DNA of 64,000 bases from Pseudomonadota bacterium (GCA_020161695.1 JAIUOO010000003.1:1-64000); one strand, 5' to 3'; counted from the first letter of the stretch, positions 53,059 through 62,485 are shown. Made by a program: numbers and translations. The notes: generated from the sequence alone by a model not told the origin.

Positions 53059-54555
53059 TCAGCTCATCGTCGGGATGACGAAGCTCGCGCCGTCCTTGAT
53101 GCCCGAGGGCCAGCGGGAGGTGACGGTCTTCGTCTTCGTGTAGAAGCGGAAGGCGTCCGGACCGTGCTGGTTCAGGTCGCCGAACGACGAGCGCTTCCAG
53201 CCGCCGAACGTGTAATAGGCCAGCGGCACCGGGATCGGCACGTTGATGCCGACCATGCCGACCTCGACCTTGGCGGCGAAGTCGCGGGCCGCATCGCCGT
53301 CGCGGGTGTAGATGGCGACGCCGTTGCCGTATTCATGGTCGTTCGCAAGGCCGAGGGCCTCGGTATAGGTCTTGGCGCGGACGACCGAGAGGACCGGACC
53401 GAAGATCTCTTCCTTGTAGATCCGCATGTCCTTGGTGACGTTGTCGAACAGGCAGCCGCCCATGTAGAAGCCGTTCTCGTAGCCCTGCATCTTGAAGCCG
53501 CGGCCGTCGACGACGAGCTTGGCGCCCTCGTTGACGCCGATATCGACATAGCCGCGGACGCGCTCCAGCGCCTGGGCGGTGACCAGCGGGCCGAAATCGG
53601 CATCGGCCGAGGTCGACGGGCCGATCTTCAGGCTCTCGACGCGCGGCACCAGCCGCTCCATCAGCCGGTTGGCGGTCTCCTCACCGACCGGAACGGCCAC
53701 CGAGATCGCCATGCAGCGCTCGCCGGCCGAGCCGTAGCCCGCGCCGATCAGCGCGTCGGCGGCCTGGTCGAGGTCGGCGTCGGGCAGGATGATCATGTGG
53801 TTCTTGGCGCCGCCGAAGCACTGCACGCGCTTGCCGGTCGCGCAGCCGCGCGAATAGACGTATTCGGCGATCGAGGTCGAGCCGACGAAGCCGACGGCCT
53901 TGATGTCGGGATCGTCGAGGACCGCGTCCACCGATTCCTTGTCGCCGTTGACGACGTTGAAGATGCCCGGCGGCAGACCGGCCTCGAGGAACAGTTCGGC
54001 GAGCATGAGCGGCACGCCCGGATCGCGCTCGGAGGGCTTCAGCACGAAGGCATTGCCGGCGGCGATGGCGGGGCCTGCCTTCCATAGCGGGATCATGGCC
54101 GGGAAGTTGAACGGGGTGATGCCGGCGCAGACGCCGAGCGGCTGGCGCATCGAATAGATGTCGATGCCGGGGCCGGCGCCCTCGGTATATTCACCCTTCA
54201 TCATCTGCGGCGCGCCGATGGCGAACTCGACCACTTCGAGGCCGCGCTGGATGTCGCCCTTGGCGTCGGGAATGGTCTTGCCGTGCTCGCGGGCGAGCAG
54301 CTCGGCCATCTTTTCGTTGTCGCGGGCGCAGAGCTCCAGGAACTTCATCAGCACGCGGGCGCGGCGCTGCGGGTTGGTCGCGGCCCAGGCGGGCTGGGCG
54401 GCCTTGGCGTTCTCCACCGCCTCGCGCACTTCGGCCTTCGAGGCCAGCGCCACCTTGGCGAAGACCGAGCCGTCGAGCGGCTGGAACACGTCGGCGGTAC
54501 GACCGGACTTGCCGGCGACATGCTTGCCACCGATGAAATGACCGTAGGTGCGCAT
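53059..54555 (-). CDS. mmsA: CoA-acylating methylmalonate-semialdehyde dehydrogenase
   Basis: A 498-aa aldehyde dehydrogenase of the MmsA type, used in valine and inositol breakdown to form propionyl-CoA or acetyl-CoA. The nucleotide-binding GFVGSTSIAEYVYSRG, the QCFGGAKNHMIILPDADLDQ block and the catalytic Cys in GSAGERCMAIS are all present. The E usually needed for deacylation is absent in MmsA, consistent with CoA use. The ATG at 54555 begins MRTYGHFIGGKHVAGKSGRT, the family start. It is divergent from a LysR regulator. Confidence 0.94.
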   Translation of the reverse strand: MRTYGHFIGGKHVAGKSGRTADVFQPLDGSVFAKVALASKAEVREAVENAKAAQPAWAATNPQRRARVLMKFLELCARDNEKMAELLAREHGKTIPDAKGDIQRGLEVVEFAIGAPQMMKGEYTEGAGPGIDIYSMRQPLGVCAGITPFNFPAMIPLWKAGPAIAAGNAFVLKPSERDPGVPLMLAELFLEAGLPPGIFNVVNGDKESVDAVLDDPDIKAVGFVGSTSIAEYVYSRGCATGKRVQCFGGAKNHMIILPDADLDQAADALIGAGYGSAGERCMAISVAVPVGEETANRLMERLVPRVESLKIGPSTSADADFGPLVTAQALERVRGYVDIGVNEGAKLVVDGRGFKMQGYENGFYMGGCLFDNVTKDMRIYKEEIFGPVLSVVRAKTYTEALGLANDHEYGNGVAIYTRDGDAARDFAAKVEVGMVGINVPIPVPLAYYTFGGWKRSSFGDLNQHGPDAFRFYTKTKTVTSRWPSGIKDGASFVIPTMS

Positions 54556-54714
54556 GGAATTCCTCCCTGGGAGCATAGTCGAGCGAAACGGCGGCGGCCC
54601 GCAGGATGCGGCAGGCCAGCATCAATTCCGGCGCCATCCCTAGAGCGAAGCCATGCGGCAACCAAGCGCCAAGATGGCGCATGCGTTGTGCGTGAATTGG
54701 CGTAAGATGCGTGG

Positions 54715-55602
54715 ATGACGCCAAACTGGGATCACGTCCGGGTCTTCCTCGCCGTCGCACGCACCGGCCAGTTCCTCGCCGCCGCGCGGGCGCTGACGCT
54801 CGACCATGCGACGGTGGCCCGGCGCATCTCGCTGCTGGAGACATCGCTCGGCACGCAGCTCTTCGCCCGCTCCACCGCCGGCGTCAGCCTGACGGTCGCC
54901 GGCGAGAAGTTCGTCGCCGCCGCCGAGGCGATGGAAACGGCCTGGCTCGACGCGCAGGCCGATGTCTCGCAGGTCGACCGCGTGATCTCGGGAACCATCC
55001 GCGTCGGCGCGCCGGAAGGCTTCGGCGCCCTGTTCCTCGCCCCACGACTTGGGCGGCTGGCGGAGCGCCACCCCGATCTCACCATCCAGCTGGTGCCGCT
55101 GCAGCGGACCATGTCGCTGTCGAAGCGCGACGCGGACCTCGCCATCGTCATCGACCCGCCGCCCGACGGGCGGCTGACCGTCCGCAAGCTGACCGATTAC
55201 GGTCTCGGCCTCTATGCCGCGCACAACTACTTCCAGCGCCGCCCGGTGCCGGCGAAGCCCGAAGACCTGCGCCGCCACCTGATGGTTACATCGGTGCAGG
55301 AACTGCATTACTCGGAAGCGCTGACCTATTATCCGCCGGCCTTCGACGCCGGCCAGCGGCGGCTCGAATGCGCCAGCGTGCTGGCCCAGATGGAGGCGGT
55401 GAAGGCCGGCGCCGGCATCGGCGTCCTGCACGATTACGCCACGCGCGACGCGCCCGACCTCGTCCGCGTCCTGCCCCAGCTCTCGATCCGGCGCACCTAC
55501 CACCTCGTCGCCCATGTCGACACGCGCCGCATCGCGCGGATCGACGAGGCCTATCGCTTCGTGGTCGAGAGCGTCGAGGCCGCCGGCGACCTGTTCCTGT
55601 GA
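54715..55602 (+). CDS. LysR-family transcriptional regulator
   Basis: A 295-aa regulator with an N-terminal winged helix (NWDHVRVFLAVARTGQFLAA, then HATVARRISLLETSLGTQLF) and a type-2 periplasmic-binding-like effector domain (GTIRVGAPEGFGALFLAPRL). It is divergent from the semialdehyde dehydrogenase gene with 159 bp between the starts, the usual LysR-target layout, so it probably controls mmsA and itself. The inducer is unknown. Confidence 0.92.
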   Translation: MTPNWDHVRVFLAVARTGQFLAAARALTLDHATVARRISLLETSLGTQLFARSTAGVSLTVAGEKFVAAAEAMETAWLDAQADVSQVDRVISGTIRVGAPEGFGALFLAPRLGRLAERHPDLTIQLVPLQRTMSLSKRDADLAIVIDPPPDGRLTVRKLTDYGLGLYAAHNYFQRRPVPAKPEDLRRHLMVTSVQELHYSEALTYYPPAFDAGQRRLECASVLAQMEAVKAGAGIGVLHDYATRDAPDLVRVLPQLSIRRTYHLVAHVDTRRIARIDEAYRFVVESVEAAGDLFL

Positions 55603-55620
55603 GCCGGGCCTGAAACGAGA

Positions 55621-55692
55621 GGAGCCCGGCGCAGGCGGGGGCGGACCCACCGGCACCGGGCTCCACCATCTCCCCGGCTTTGGGACCGGGGA
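55621..55692. terminator. Two hairpins between convergent lysR and RND genes
   Basis: The first is GGAGCCCGG (55621-55629) / CCGGGCTCC (55656-55664), perfect 9 bp with a 26-base loop. The second is TCCCCGG (55671-55677) / CCGGGGA (55686-55692), perfect 7 bp with an 8-base loop. Neither has a U run. They probably end transcription from both sides. Confidence 0.6.
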
Positions 55693-55701
55693 TCTGGATT
55701 C

Positions 55702-58700
55702 CTATTCGGCGGCGACCCTGATCGGGCGCTGCTGCTCGCCACCCTGCGGAGCGTCGGCGGGCAGGAGCACCGGCGGGCGACCGCCACCCCCATGTCCCGA
55801 TCCATGGCCGTGGCCCGCCTGCTGGTCGTCCGGCTCGTCGACGGGGCCGACGAAGCGCCCGAAGATCCAGCTGAAGAACCGGCCGACATCGTCCATCACC
55901 GTGTAGAACGACGGCACGAAGACGAGGCTGAGCACGGTCGAGACGATCAGGCCGCCGATCACCGCGATCGCCATCGGCGCGCGGAACTCGCCGCCGTCGC
56001 CCGAGCCGAGCGCCGGCGGGATCATGCCGACGCCCATGGCGATCGTGGTCATGATGATCGGGCGGGCGCGCTTGCGGCCGGCATCGAGGATCGCCTCGGT
56101 GCGGCCCATGCCCTCGCGCTCCTTCTCGACCGCGAAATCGACCAGCATGATGGCGTTCTTGGTCACGATGCCCATGAGCATCAGGATGCCGATCACCACC
56201 GGCATGGAGATGGCGTTGTTGGTCAGCAGAAGCGCGATGATGACGCCGCCGAGCGAGAGCGGCAGCGACATCAGGATGGTCAGCGGCTGGAACACCGAGT
56301 GGAACAGCAGCACCAGCACGCCAAGCACCATCAGGAGGCCGGTGCCCATCGCGAGCGCGAAGCCCTGGAACACTTCCGCCATGATCTCGGCGTCGCCGCC
56401 GCGCTGGAACGACACGCCGGCCGGCAGGTTGCGCGCCGCCGGCAGGGCGAAGATCTGCTCCAGCGCCGGGCCGATCTCGAGGCCGCCCGAGAGGTCCGTT
56501 CCGATATTGACGCGGCGGACGCGATTGTAGCGTTCGATCGAGGACGGGCCCTGGCCGAACGAGATGTCGGCCACGGCCGTCAGCGGCACCTGCTGTCCCG
56601 TCGCCGTCGTCACGGTGAGGGCCGAGATGATGTCGAGATCGGCACGCGTCGCGATGTCGAGCTGAACGCGGATCGGCACCAGCCGGTCGCCGGCATTGAA
56701 CTTGGCGAGGTTGGCGGCGACATCGCCGATGGTCGCGACCCGGACCGCTTCCGAGATCTGGTCGGTGGTGACGCCATAGCGCGCGGCCTCGTCGGCCTTC
56801 GGCACGACGCGGATTTCCGGGCGCTCGAGACCGGCGGTCGCCGCGACGTTCACGAAGCCCGGAATCTGGCGCATCTCGGCTTCAAGGTTCGCCACCGCTT
56901 TCGACAGGTTCTCGGTATCGTTGCCGCGCACGATGATCGACACCTCGCGCTCGCCGCGGTCGTTGACGTACCAGGCGCGGATATCCGGGATCTGGTTGAA
57001 CAGCGGCGAGGTGGCTTCCTGGATCTGCCGCTGCGTGCGCTCGCGCTTGGTCTTGTGGGTGAGGCGCACGATGACGGTCGCGCGGCGCACCTCCAGCGTG
57101 CCGACGGGATTGGCTCCGCCGACGACGAGCACGGATTCGACCTCCGGGATTTCCTTCTTGATCAGCCGCGCCAGCCGGTCGGACCGCTCACGGGTGTCGT
57201 CCAGCGTCGAACCCGGCGGCAGCTCCATGGACACGACGAAACGCGCCTCGTCCGGGAACGGGATGAAGCCCGTGGGCAGGAACTTGATCGCCCAGATCGA
57301 CAGCGCGAACACGCCGATGCCGGCGAGCAGCGTCAGGTAGCGGAACCGGACGGTCGCCTTGAGGAAACCGAGATAGCCGCGCATCAGGACGCCGTCCTTC
57401 GGCTCCCTGTGCGCATGCGGCCGCAGGAAATAGGCCGCCAGCATCGGCGTGACGAGGCGCGCGACCAGCAGCGAGAACAGCACCGCGACCGCGACCACGA
57501 GGCCGAACTGCTTGAAATACTGGCCGGCAATGCCGCCCATGAACGAGACCGGCGCGAAGACCGCGACGATGGTCAGCGAGATCGCGATGACCGCGAGGCC
57601 GATCTCGTCCGCCGCCTCCATCGAGGCGCGATAGGGCGATTTGCCCATCTTCATGTGTCTGACGATGTTCTCGATCTCGACGATGGCATCGTCGACGAGG
57701 ATGCCGGTGACGAGGATCACCGCCAGCAGCGAGACGAGGTTCATCGAGAAGCCCATCATCTCCATGACCCAGAAGGTCGGGATGATGGACAGGGGCAGCG
57801 CCACAGCCGAGATGATCGTCGCCCTGAGATCGCGCAGGAAGAGGAAGACGACGACAACGGTGAGGGCGGCGCCCTCCATCAGCATCTCCATCGCCGACTT
57901 GTGGTTGCCGGCGGTGTAGTTCACGGAGTTGTCGATCTCGGTGAAGGTGATGTTCGGGAACTGCTTCTTCAGTTCGTCGATCCTGGCGCGCGCGAGCGCG
58001 GCCACGCGCACGTCGGACGCACCCTTCGAGCGGAACACCTGGAAGGCGACCGTCGGCGTCTCGCCGTTGAGGCGGGTGAAGCTCTTCGGTTCCTCGTAGA
58101 GATCGGTGACGGTGCCGACATCGGACAGGCGCACCTCGCGCCCGCCGGGCAGCACGATCTTGGTGTTGGCGAGTTCCTCCACCGTCTGCGCGCCCGCGAG
58201 CGTGCGGATCGACTGCTGCTGGCCGCCGACATCGCCGCGTCCGCCGGCGAGGTCCACGTTGGTCGCGCGCAGCTGGCGGTTCACGTCGCCCGCCGTGACG
58301 CCGAGCGCCATCAGGCGGTTGGCGTCGAGCGAGACGCGGATCTCGCGCAGCACGCCGCCGTTGCGGCTGATGCGGCCGATGCCGCGCAGGCCCTGCAGCT
58401 CGCGCTTCACCGTGTCGTCGACGAACCAGGAGAGCTGCTCCAGCGTCATGCTCGGGGTCGCAACCGCCACCGTCATGATCGGCTGGTTCTCGACATCGAG
58501 CCGCTCGATGATCGGCTCGTCGATATTGCGTGGCAGGTCGGCGCGGATCTTGGCGATCGCGTCCTTGACGTCGTTGAGCGCGCGGTCGGTGTTCACCTCG
58601 AGCCGGAACTCGATGATGGTCGTGGAAACGCCGTCCGTCAGGTTGGAGATGACGTTCTTGACGCCAGTGATGTTGGCGACCGCGTCCTCGACCTTCTTGG

Positions 58701-58896
58701 TGATCTGGGTCTCGAGTTCCGCCGGGGCCGCGCCCGCCTGCGTCATCGTCACCTGGATCAGCGGCACGTCGATATTCGGAAAGCGCGTGACCGGCAGATT
58801 CGTGTAGCTCATCCAGCCGAGGAAGCAGAGCACCACGAACAGCACGATGGACGGCACCGGCTGGCGGATCGAATAGGCCGAAACGTTGAACGACAT
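55702..58896 (-). CDS. RND-family efflux permease (AcrB/HAE1-type)
   Basis: A 1064-aa inner-membrane proton antiporter with 12 predicted helices and two large periplasmic loops. The start SAYSIRQPVPSIVLFVVLCF is typical of the group. The proton-relay Asp pair is in VTGILVDDAIVEIENIVRHM, equal to AcrB D407/D408. The C-terminus has a His/Gly-rich stretch (GHGHGSGHGGGGRPPVLLPA) not needed for the core fold and possibly metal-binding. It is third in the operon after the TetR and adaptor genes (15-bp gap). No outer-membrane factor gene is next to it. Confidence 0.95.
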   Translation of the reverse strand: MSFNVSAYSIRQPVPSIVLFVVLCFLGWMSYTNLPVTRFPNIDVPLIQVTMTQAGAAPAELETQITKKVEDAVANITGVKNVISNLTDGVSTTIIEFRLEVNTDRALNDVKDAIAKIRADLPRNIDEPIIERLDVENQPIMTVAVATPSMTLEQLSWFVDDTVKRELQGLRGIGRISRNGGVLREIRVSLDANRLMALGVTAGDVNRQLRATNVDLAGGRGDVGGQQQSIRTLAGAQTVEELANTKIVLPGGREVRLSDVGTVTDLYEEPKSFTRLNGETPTVAFQVFRSKGASDVRVAALARARIDELKKQFPNITFTEIDNSVNYTAGNHKSAMEMLMEGAALTVVVVFLFLRDLRATIISAVALPLSIIPTFWVMEMMGFSMNLVSLLAVILVTGILVDDAIVEIENIVRHMKMGKSPYRASMEAADEIGLAVIAISLTIVAVFAPVSFMGGIAGQYFKQFGLVVAVAVLFSLLVARLVTPMLAAYFLRPHAHREPKDGVLMRGYLGFLKATVRFRYLTLLAGIGVFALSIWAIKFLPTGFIPFPDEARFVVSMELPPGSTLDDTRERSDRLARLIKKEIPEVESVLVVGGANPVGTLEVRRATVIVRLTHKTKRERTQRQIQEATSPLFNQIPDIRAWYVNDRGEREVSIIVRGNDTENLSKAVANLEAEMRQIPGFVNVAATAGLERPEIRVVPKADEAARYGVTTDQISEAVRVATIGDVAANLAKFNAGDRLVPIRVQLDIATRADLDIISALTVTTATGQQVPLTAVADISFGQGPSSIERYNRVRRVNIGTDLSGGLEIGPALEQIFALPAARNLPAGVSFQRGGDAEIMAEVFQGFALAMGTGLLMVLGVLVLLFHSVFQPLTILMSLPLSLGGVIIALLLTNNAISMPVVIGILMLMGIVTKNAIMLVDFAVEKEREGMGRTEAILDAGRKRARPIIMTTIAMGVGMIPPALGSGDGGEFRAPMAIAVIGGLIVSTVLSLVFVPSFYTVMDDVGRFFSWIFGRFVGPVDEPDDQQAGHGHGSGHGGGGRPPVLLPADAPQGGEQQRPIRVAAE

Positions 58897-58911
58897 GGCT
58901 CCGTCTCCGCC

Positions 58912-60072
58912 TTACCTGGACGCGACATCGGTCGGCGTCACGCGGTCGCCGTTGCGCACGAAGCTGCCCGAGACCGCCACCACCTTCTCGCCCTCGGCGA
59001 GGCCTTCGCGAATCTCGATCCGGCCCTCGGCGCGCAGGCCGGTGACCACCGGACGGGTTTCCACGACGCCGTCCCTGACGACCTGCACCGTGGTGGCGCG
59101 GCCGAACATCACCGCCGACAGCGGCACGAGAATGCCCTGCGAGCGCGCCACCTCGATGCTGGCGCGGCCGAAGGCGCCGAGCGGCGGGCGCTGGTCGCCC
59201 CTGACGCTGACTCGCACGCGGCCAAGCCGGTTGGCGGTGCGCACCTCGGGGGCAACCAGGCGCACGGCGCCGGCAAGCGGCTTGTCGAAGCCGGCGGCGT
59301 CGATGGCGGCCGGCTGGTCCGGGTGCATCCGGGCGAGCGTCGTCTCCGGGACATCGGCCTCCAGCTCGACCTCGCCGCGCGCGATCAGGCGGAACAGCGG
59401 ATCGCCGGACTGCGCGCCCATGGCACCGATGGCCATCTGGCCGAGCCGGGCGGTGCGGCGCGAAATGATGCCGTCGACCGATGCCTTGATCTCGGTCCGC
59501 GCGATGCGCAGTTCGATGTCGCGGCGCTGGCTGCGGGCCATGGCCAGGTCGGCTTCCGACAGAGCCAGCGCGTTGGTCGCCGATTCCAGCCGCGCCGCCG
59601 AGGTCCGGGCCGCCGAGATGCGCTGGTCGAGCGCATCGGCCGAGGCGGCGCCGGTCTGCTGGAGCTGCCGCGTGCGCTGAAGCTGCTGGTCGGCCAGCGA
59701 CTTGGCTGCCGTCGCCTCGGCGATCGATGCCTTGGCCTGCGCGATCGCGGCCTCGGCACGTGCGATCTGCGCGCTGTTCTGCGCGAACTGCACGTCGAGC
59801 ATCTCGCGGTTGAGGCGCGCCAGAACCTGCCCGGCCCGGACGCGGTCGCCTTCCTCGGCGAGGATCTCGACGACCGTCAGGCCCTCGATCTCGGGCGAGA
59901 CGAGCACTTCCTCGCGGGCGACGAAGGAACCGGTGGCGACCACCGTCTCGCGCAGGTCCCCGCGTATGGCGGTGGCGACGGTGACGGAGGGCGCGCGGGT
60001 CTGGGCGAGCGCCATCGGCGCAGCGGCAACGAGCGCGACAAGGGCAAGAATTGGGGAAAGGGAGCGGGTCAT
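58912..60072 (-). CDS. RND efflux periplasmic adaptor
   Basis: A 386-aa membrane-fusion protein (MexA/AcrA type) with a signal peptide (SPILALVALVAAAPMALAQT). Two lipoyl halves (VLVSPEIEGLTVVEILAEEG and ASVDGIISRRTARLGQMAIG) frame a coiled coil of about 80 residues. The beta-barrel and membrane-proximal parts follow (ALFRLI-like RLIARGEVELEADVPETTLA). It lacks an obvious lipobox Cys, so it may be a plain exported protein. It lies 6 bp after the TetR gene. Confidence 0.94.
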   Translation of the reverse strand: MTRSLSPILALVALVAAAPMALAQTRAPSVTVATAIRGDLRETVVATGSFVAREEVLVSPEIEGLTVVEILAEEGDRVRAGQVLARLNREMLDVQFAQNSAQIARAEAAIAQAKASIAEATAAKSLADQQLQRTRQLQQTGAASADALDQRISAARTSAARLESATNALALSEADLAMARSQRRDIELRIARTEIKASVDGIISRRTARLGQMAIGAMGAQSGDPLFRLIARGEVELEADVPETTLARMHPDQPAAIDAAGFDKPLAGAVRLVAPEVRTANRLGRVRVSVRGDQRPPLGAFGRASIEVARSQGILVPLSAVMFGRATTVQVVRDGVVETRPVVTGLRAEGRIEIREGLAEGEKVVAVSGSFVRNGDRVTPTDVASR

Positions 60073-60078
60073 GATGGC

Positions 60079-60726
60079 TCAGGTCGCATTATCATTGGAC
60101 GCGGCGGACGGTGTCAGCAGCATGTCCCCGAGCACGTCGAACATGATCGACATGGCATATACGGGGTCGAAATCGGGGTCGCGGGCGCGCCGGAGCATCA
60201 GCCCGTCCGCGAAGGTGATGAGAAACTGGACGGCACGGTCCAGATCGGCATGCGGCGAGGTCTGGCCGCGCGCCTTGGCGAGCTGCAGGGCGCCCAGGAG
60301 CTTGTCGTGGATGAAGCCGTCGATCCGGGCGCGCAGGGCCGCGATCTGCGGATTGCGCGCCACCTCCGACATGCTCTCGATCCACATGGCGCAGTGCTCG
60401 CGAGGCTCCTCGACCATGTGCACCTTCGCCAGCTCGCGGAACGCCTGCCAGATGTCGGGCGCGTCGGCGAGTTCGGCGAATTGCTGGCCGACTTCCTCGA
60501 AATCGCGCTCGCACAGGCCCTCGATCATGGCCTCCTTGGACGGGAAGTAGCGATAGAGGTTGCCCGGGCTCATCCCCGCCTCGGCGCAGATCTCGCTCAT
60601 CGACGCGCCGTGGAAGCCCGAACGCACGAAGCAGCGCTCGGCCGCTTCGAGGATCGCCGCCTTCCGGTCGGTGCGCTGAACGTCGTCGATACGTGGCATT
60701 GGTGGGGGAAACTCCGGCGCAGTCAC
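60079..60726 (-). CDS. TetR/AcrR-family transcriptional regulator
   Basis: A 215-aa regulator. The N-terminal DNA-binding domain reads RKAAILEAAERCFVRSGFHG, then ASMSEICAEAGMSPGNLYRY and FPSKEAMIEGLCERDFEE. The C-terminal part is a helical ligand domain. The start could also be the ATG at 60699 (MPRIDDVQRTDR). It is first in an operon with an adaptor and RND pump and most likely represses it; a clear palindrome lies upstream at 60756. Confidence 0.93.
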   Translation of the reverse strand: MTAPEFPPPMPRIDDVQRTDRKAAILEAAERCFVRSGFHGASMSEICAEAGMSPGNLYRYFPSKEAMIEGLCERDFEEVGQQFAELADAPDIWQAFRELAKVHMVEEPREHCAMWIESMSEVARNPQIAALRARIDGFIHDKLLGALQLAKARGQTSPHADLDRAVQFLITFADGLMLRRARDPDFDPVYAMSIMFDVLGDMLLTPSAASNDNAT

Positions 60727-60755
60727 TTAGACCGGCGCCGGAGATGGTGCAATGC

Positions 60756-60779
60756 AAAAGTGAATGAACGTTCGCTTTT
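60756..60779. promoter_or_regulatory. TetR-type operator palindrome upstream of the efflux operon
   Basis: Half-sites AAAAGTGAA (60756-60764) and TTCGCTTTT (60771-60779) are inverted copies with one mismatch, six bases apart. The centre contains a perfect GAACGTTC. The site lies 30 bp upstream of the longest regulator start, where TetR-family repressors commonly bind to control their own operon. Binding is inferred from symmetry and position. Confidence 0.7.
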
Positions 60780-60928
60780 ATGATACAAACGGCATGACAT
60801 GCGTCAATCCGCCACATCTGTCCGGCGCGCGCCGCTGACCAAAGGGAAGGCTGGCCGGATGCTCCCGAATCCGGCATGAATTTGCCTGATTCCGCGCAAC
60901 CAATGGCGCGACATCAGGGAGCCGCCCC

Positions 60929-61264
60929 ATGCTGAAGACTCTTCTTGCCGCCGCCGCGATCAGCCTCGCCGCCTCGGCCGCCATCGCACAGACGACGCCG
61001 GCGCCCTCGACGCCGACGACGCGTCCCGCCACGCCCATGCCGACGACGCCGGTCAATCCGACCGCGCCCGCCGCCAACCTCATCGACATCAATTCGGCGA
61101 GCCGCGCCGAGCTCATGACCCTGCCCGGCATCGGCGAGGCCCGCGCGGATGCGATCATTCGCGGCCGGCCCTATCGCGGCAAGGACGAGCTGCCGCGCAA
61201 GAACGTCATCCCGCAGGGCGTCTACGACAACATCCAGGCCCGGATCATCGCGCGCCAGCGCTGA
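60929..61264 (+). CDS. Secreted helix-hairpin-helix (ComEA-like) protein
   Basis: A 111-aa protein with a signal peptide (MLKTLLAAAAISLAASAAIA). A Pro/Thr-rich linker (residues 21-48, such as TPAPSTPTTRPATPMP) follows, and then a helix-hairpin-helix domain (LIDINSASRAELMTLPGIGE, then ARADAIIRGRPYRGKDELPR). This is the DNA-binding part of ComEA-type competence proteins, but without a membrane anchor after export. It could bind DNA in the periplasm. No other competence genes are near. AGGGAG lies 9-14 bases before the ATG. Confidence 0.88.
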   Translation: MLKTLLAAAAISLAASAAIAQTTPAPSTPTTRPATPMPTTPVNPTAPAANLIDINSASRAELMTLPGIGEARADAIIRGRPYRGKDELPRKNVIPQGVYDNIQARIIARQR

Positions 61265-61282
61265 AATCGCTCCGGCAAGCGG

Positions 61283-61306
61283 ACCGGGGCGCTGCAGCGT
61301 CCCGGT
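61283..61306. terminator. Bidirectional hairpin between convergent genes
   Basis: The arms ACCGGGGCGCTG (61283-61294) and CAGCGTCCCGGT (61295-61306) pair along their whole length apart from one wobble (G against T), so a cruciform or tight hairpin is possible. It ends one base before the argE-like stop codon and 18 bases after the HhH gene. It probably stops transcription from both sides. Confidence 0.6.
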
Positions 61307-62485
61307 TCAGGCCGAACACTCGCGGATCAGTCCCGCGAGGAAGGCATCGCATTTCGCGAGTTCCGAAACCTCGATCCATTCGTCCGGCTGGTGGGCCTGG
61401 GCGATGTCGCCGGGTCCGCAGATGACGGTCGACAGCCCCCCCCGCTGGAAGATGCCGGCCTCCGCGCCGTAAGCGACGACCTGGACGCCGTTGTCGCCGG
61501 TCAGCCGGCGGGCGAGGCGCTCGGCCTCGCCGTCCGCCTCGCGCCCAAGCGCGGGGCTGCCGACGCGATGCGTGATGAAGACGCCCGCATCCGCGTGCAC
61601 CGCCTTCATGGCCGGCTCGATCTCCGTGCGCACGAAGGCTTCGTATTCCTTGAGATAGCCGAAGCCGTCGTCGCCCGGCACCAGCCGTATACCCGTGACG
61701 AACCGGGCGTCGAGCGCGGTGATGTTGTGGGCCGTGCCGCCGTTGAACTGGCCGACATGGAGCATGGTCCAGCCGGGCTCGAAATAGGGCGCCCCGCCGC
61801 TCCGCTCCGCCTCGGCCTTGTTGCGGAGGTCGCGTTCCTCCATCCAGGTCACCAGCCTTGCCGCGACGAAGACCGCGGAGACGCCGGCATAGCGGTTCGA
61901 GGAATGAACCTCGTGCCCGCGCACGTGCGTGTAGATGACGAAATACCCCTTGTGACCGGTGACGACCTTCATCCGGCTGGGCTCGCCGACGAAGCAGACG
62001 GCCGGCTTCGGCCAGTCGGCCCCGAGTTTTGCGGCGATGGCGCGCGCGCCATCCATCCGCACTTCCTCATCGGCGGAGAGGCAGATGTGGATCGGGCGCT
62101 TGAGGCCGGCCTTCATCATCGCCGGCACGGCCGCGAGGACGCAGGCGTCGAATCCCTTCATGTCGCAGGCGCCGCGCCCGTAGAGCCGGTCGCCCTTCGG
62201 CGTCAGCTTGAACGGATCGTTCGTCCAGGGCTGGCCCTCCACCGGAACGACATCGAGATGGCCCGACAGCATCACGCCGCCATCGCCCTTCGGCCCGATG
62301 GTCGCGAAGATGTTGGCGTTCTGCCCGTCGGCCTGCGGCAGCACCTCGAAAGGCACGCCGTGCGAGGCGAGGTATTCGCCGATGAAGGCGATACAGTCGA
62401 GATTGTGCGTCTCCGACACGGTGGGGAAGGAGACGAGGCGCTCGAGCAGTTCGATGCTGGTCAGGTTCATGGGAGAGCTTGTCAT
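61307..62485 (-). CDS. argE: Acetylornithine deacetylase (ArgE-like M20 peptidase)
   Basis: A 392-aa M20 metallohydrolase. The first metal His is in MLSGHLDVVPVEGQPW, the bridging Asp in GRGACDMKGFDA, and the general-base Glu in LSADEEVRMDGARA; a late His lies in the GPGDIAQAHQPDEWIEVSEL block. These and the length match ArgE, which removes the acetyl group from N2-acetylornithine in arginine synthesis. A close amidase role cannot be excluded. The ATG at 62485 (MTSSPMNLTSIELLERLVSF) or 62470 is possible; the upstream frame has no similarity. It is divergent from another M20 gene. Confidence 0.92.
   Translation of the reverse strand: MTSSPMNLTSIELLERLVSFPTVSETHNLDCIAFIGEYLASHGVPFEVLPQADGQNANIFATIGPKGDGGVMLSGHLDVVPVEGQPWTNDPFKLTPKGDRLYGRGACDMKGFDACVLAAVPAMMKAGLKRPIHICLSADEEVRMDGARAIAAKLGADWPKPAVCFVGEPSRMKVVTGHKGYFVIYTHVRGHEVHSSNRYAGVSAVFVAARLVTWMEERDLRNKAEAERSGGAPYFEPGWTMLHVGQFNGGTAHNITALDARFVTGIRLVPGDDGFGYLKEYEAFVRTEIEPAMKAVHADAGVFITHRVGSPALGREADGEAERLARRLTGDNGVQVVAYGAEAGIFQRGGLSTVICGPGDIAQAHQPDEWIEVSELAKCDAFLAGLIRECSA

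Noticed and set aside
54556..54714. A LysR-type T-N11-A operator between mmsA and the lysR gene
   Set aside because: Several weak T-N11-A matches exist by chance in the 159-bp gap and none has convincing dyad symmetry.
55792..60783. A very long open plus-strand frame (more than 1600 codons) across the efflux operon
   Set aside because: It is entirely antisense to the RND, adaptor and TetR genes, is extremely rich in Arg, His and Asp, and results from high GC at third codon positions. It has no family similarity.
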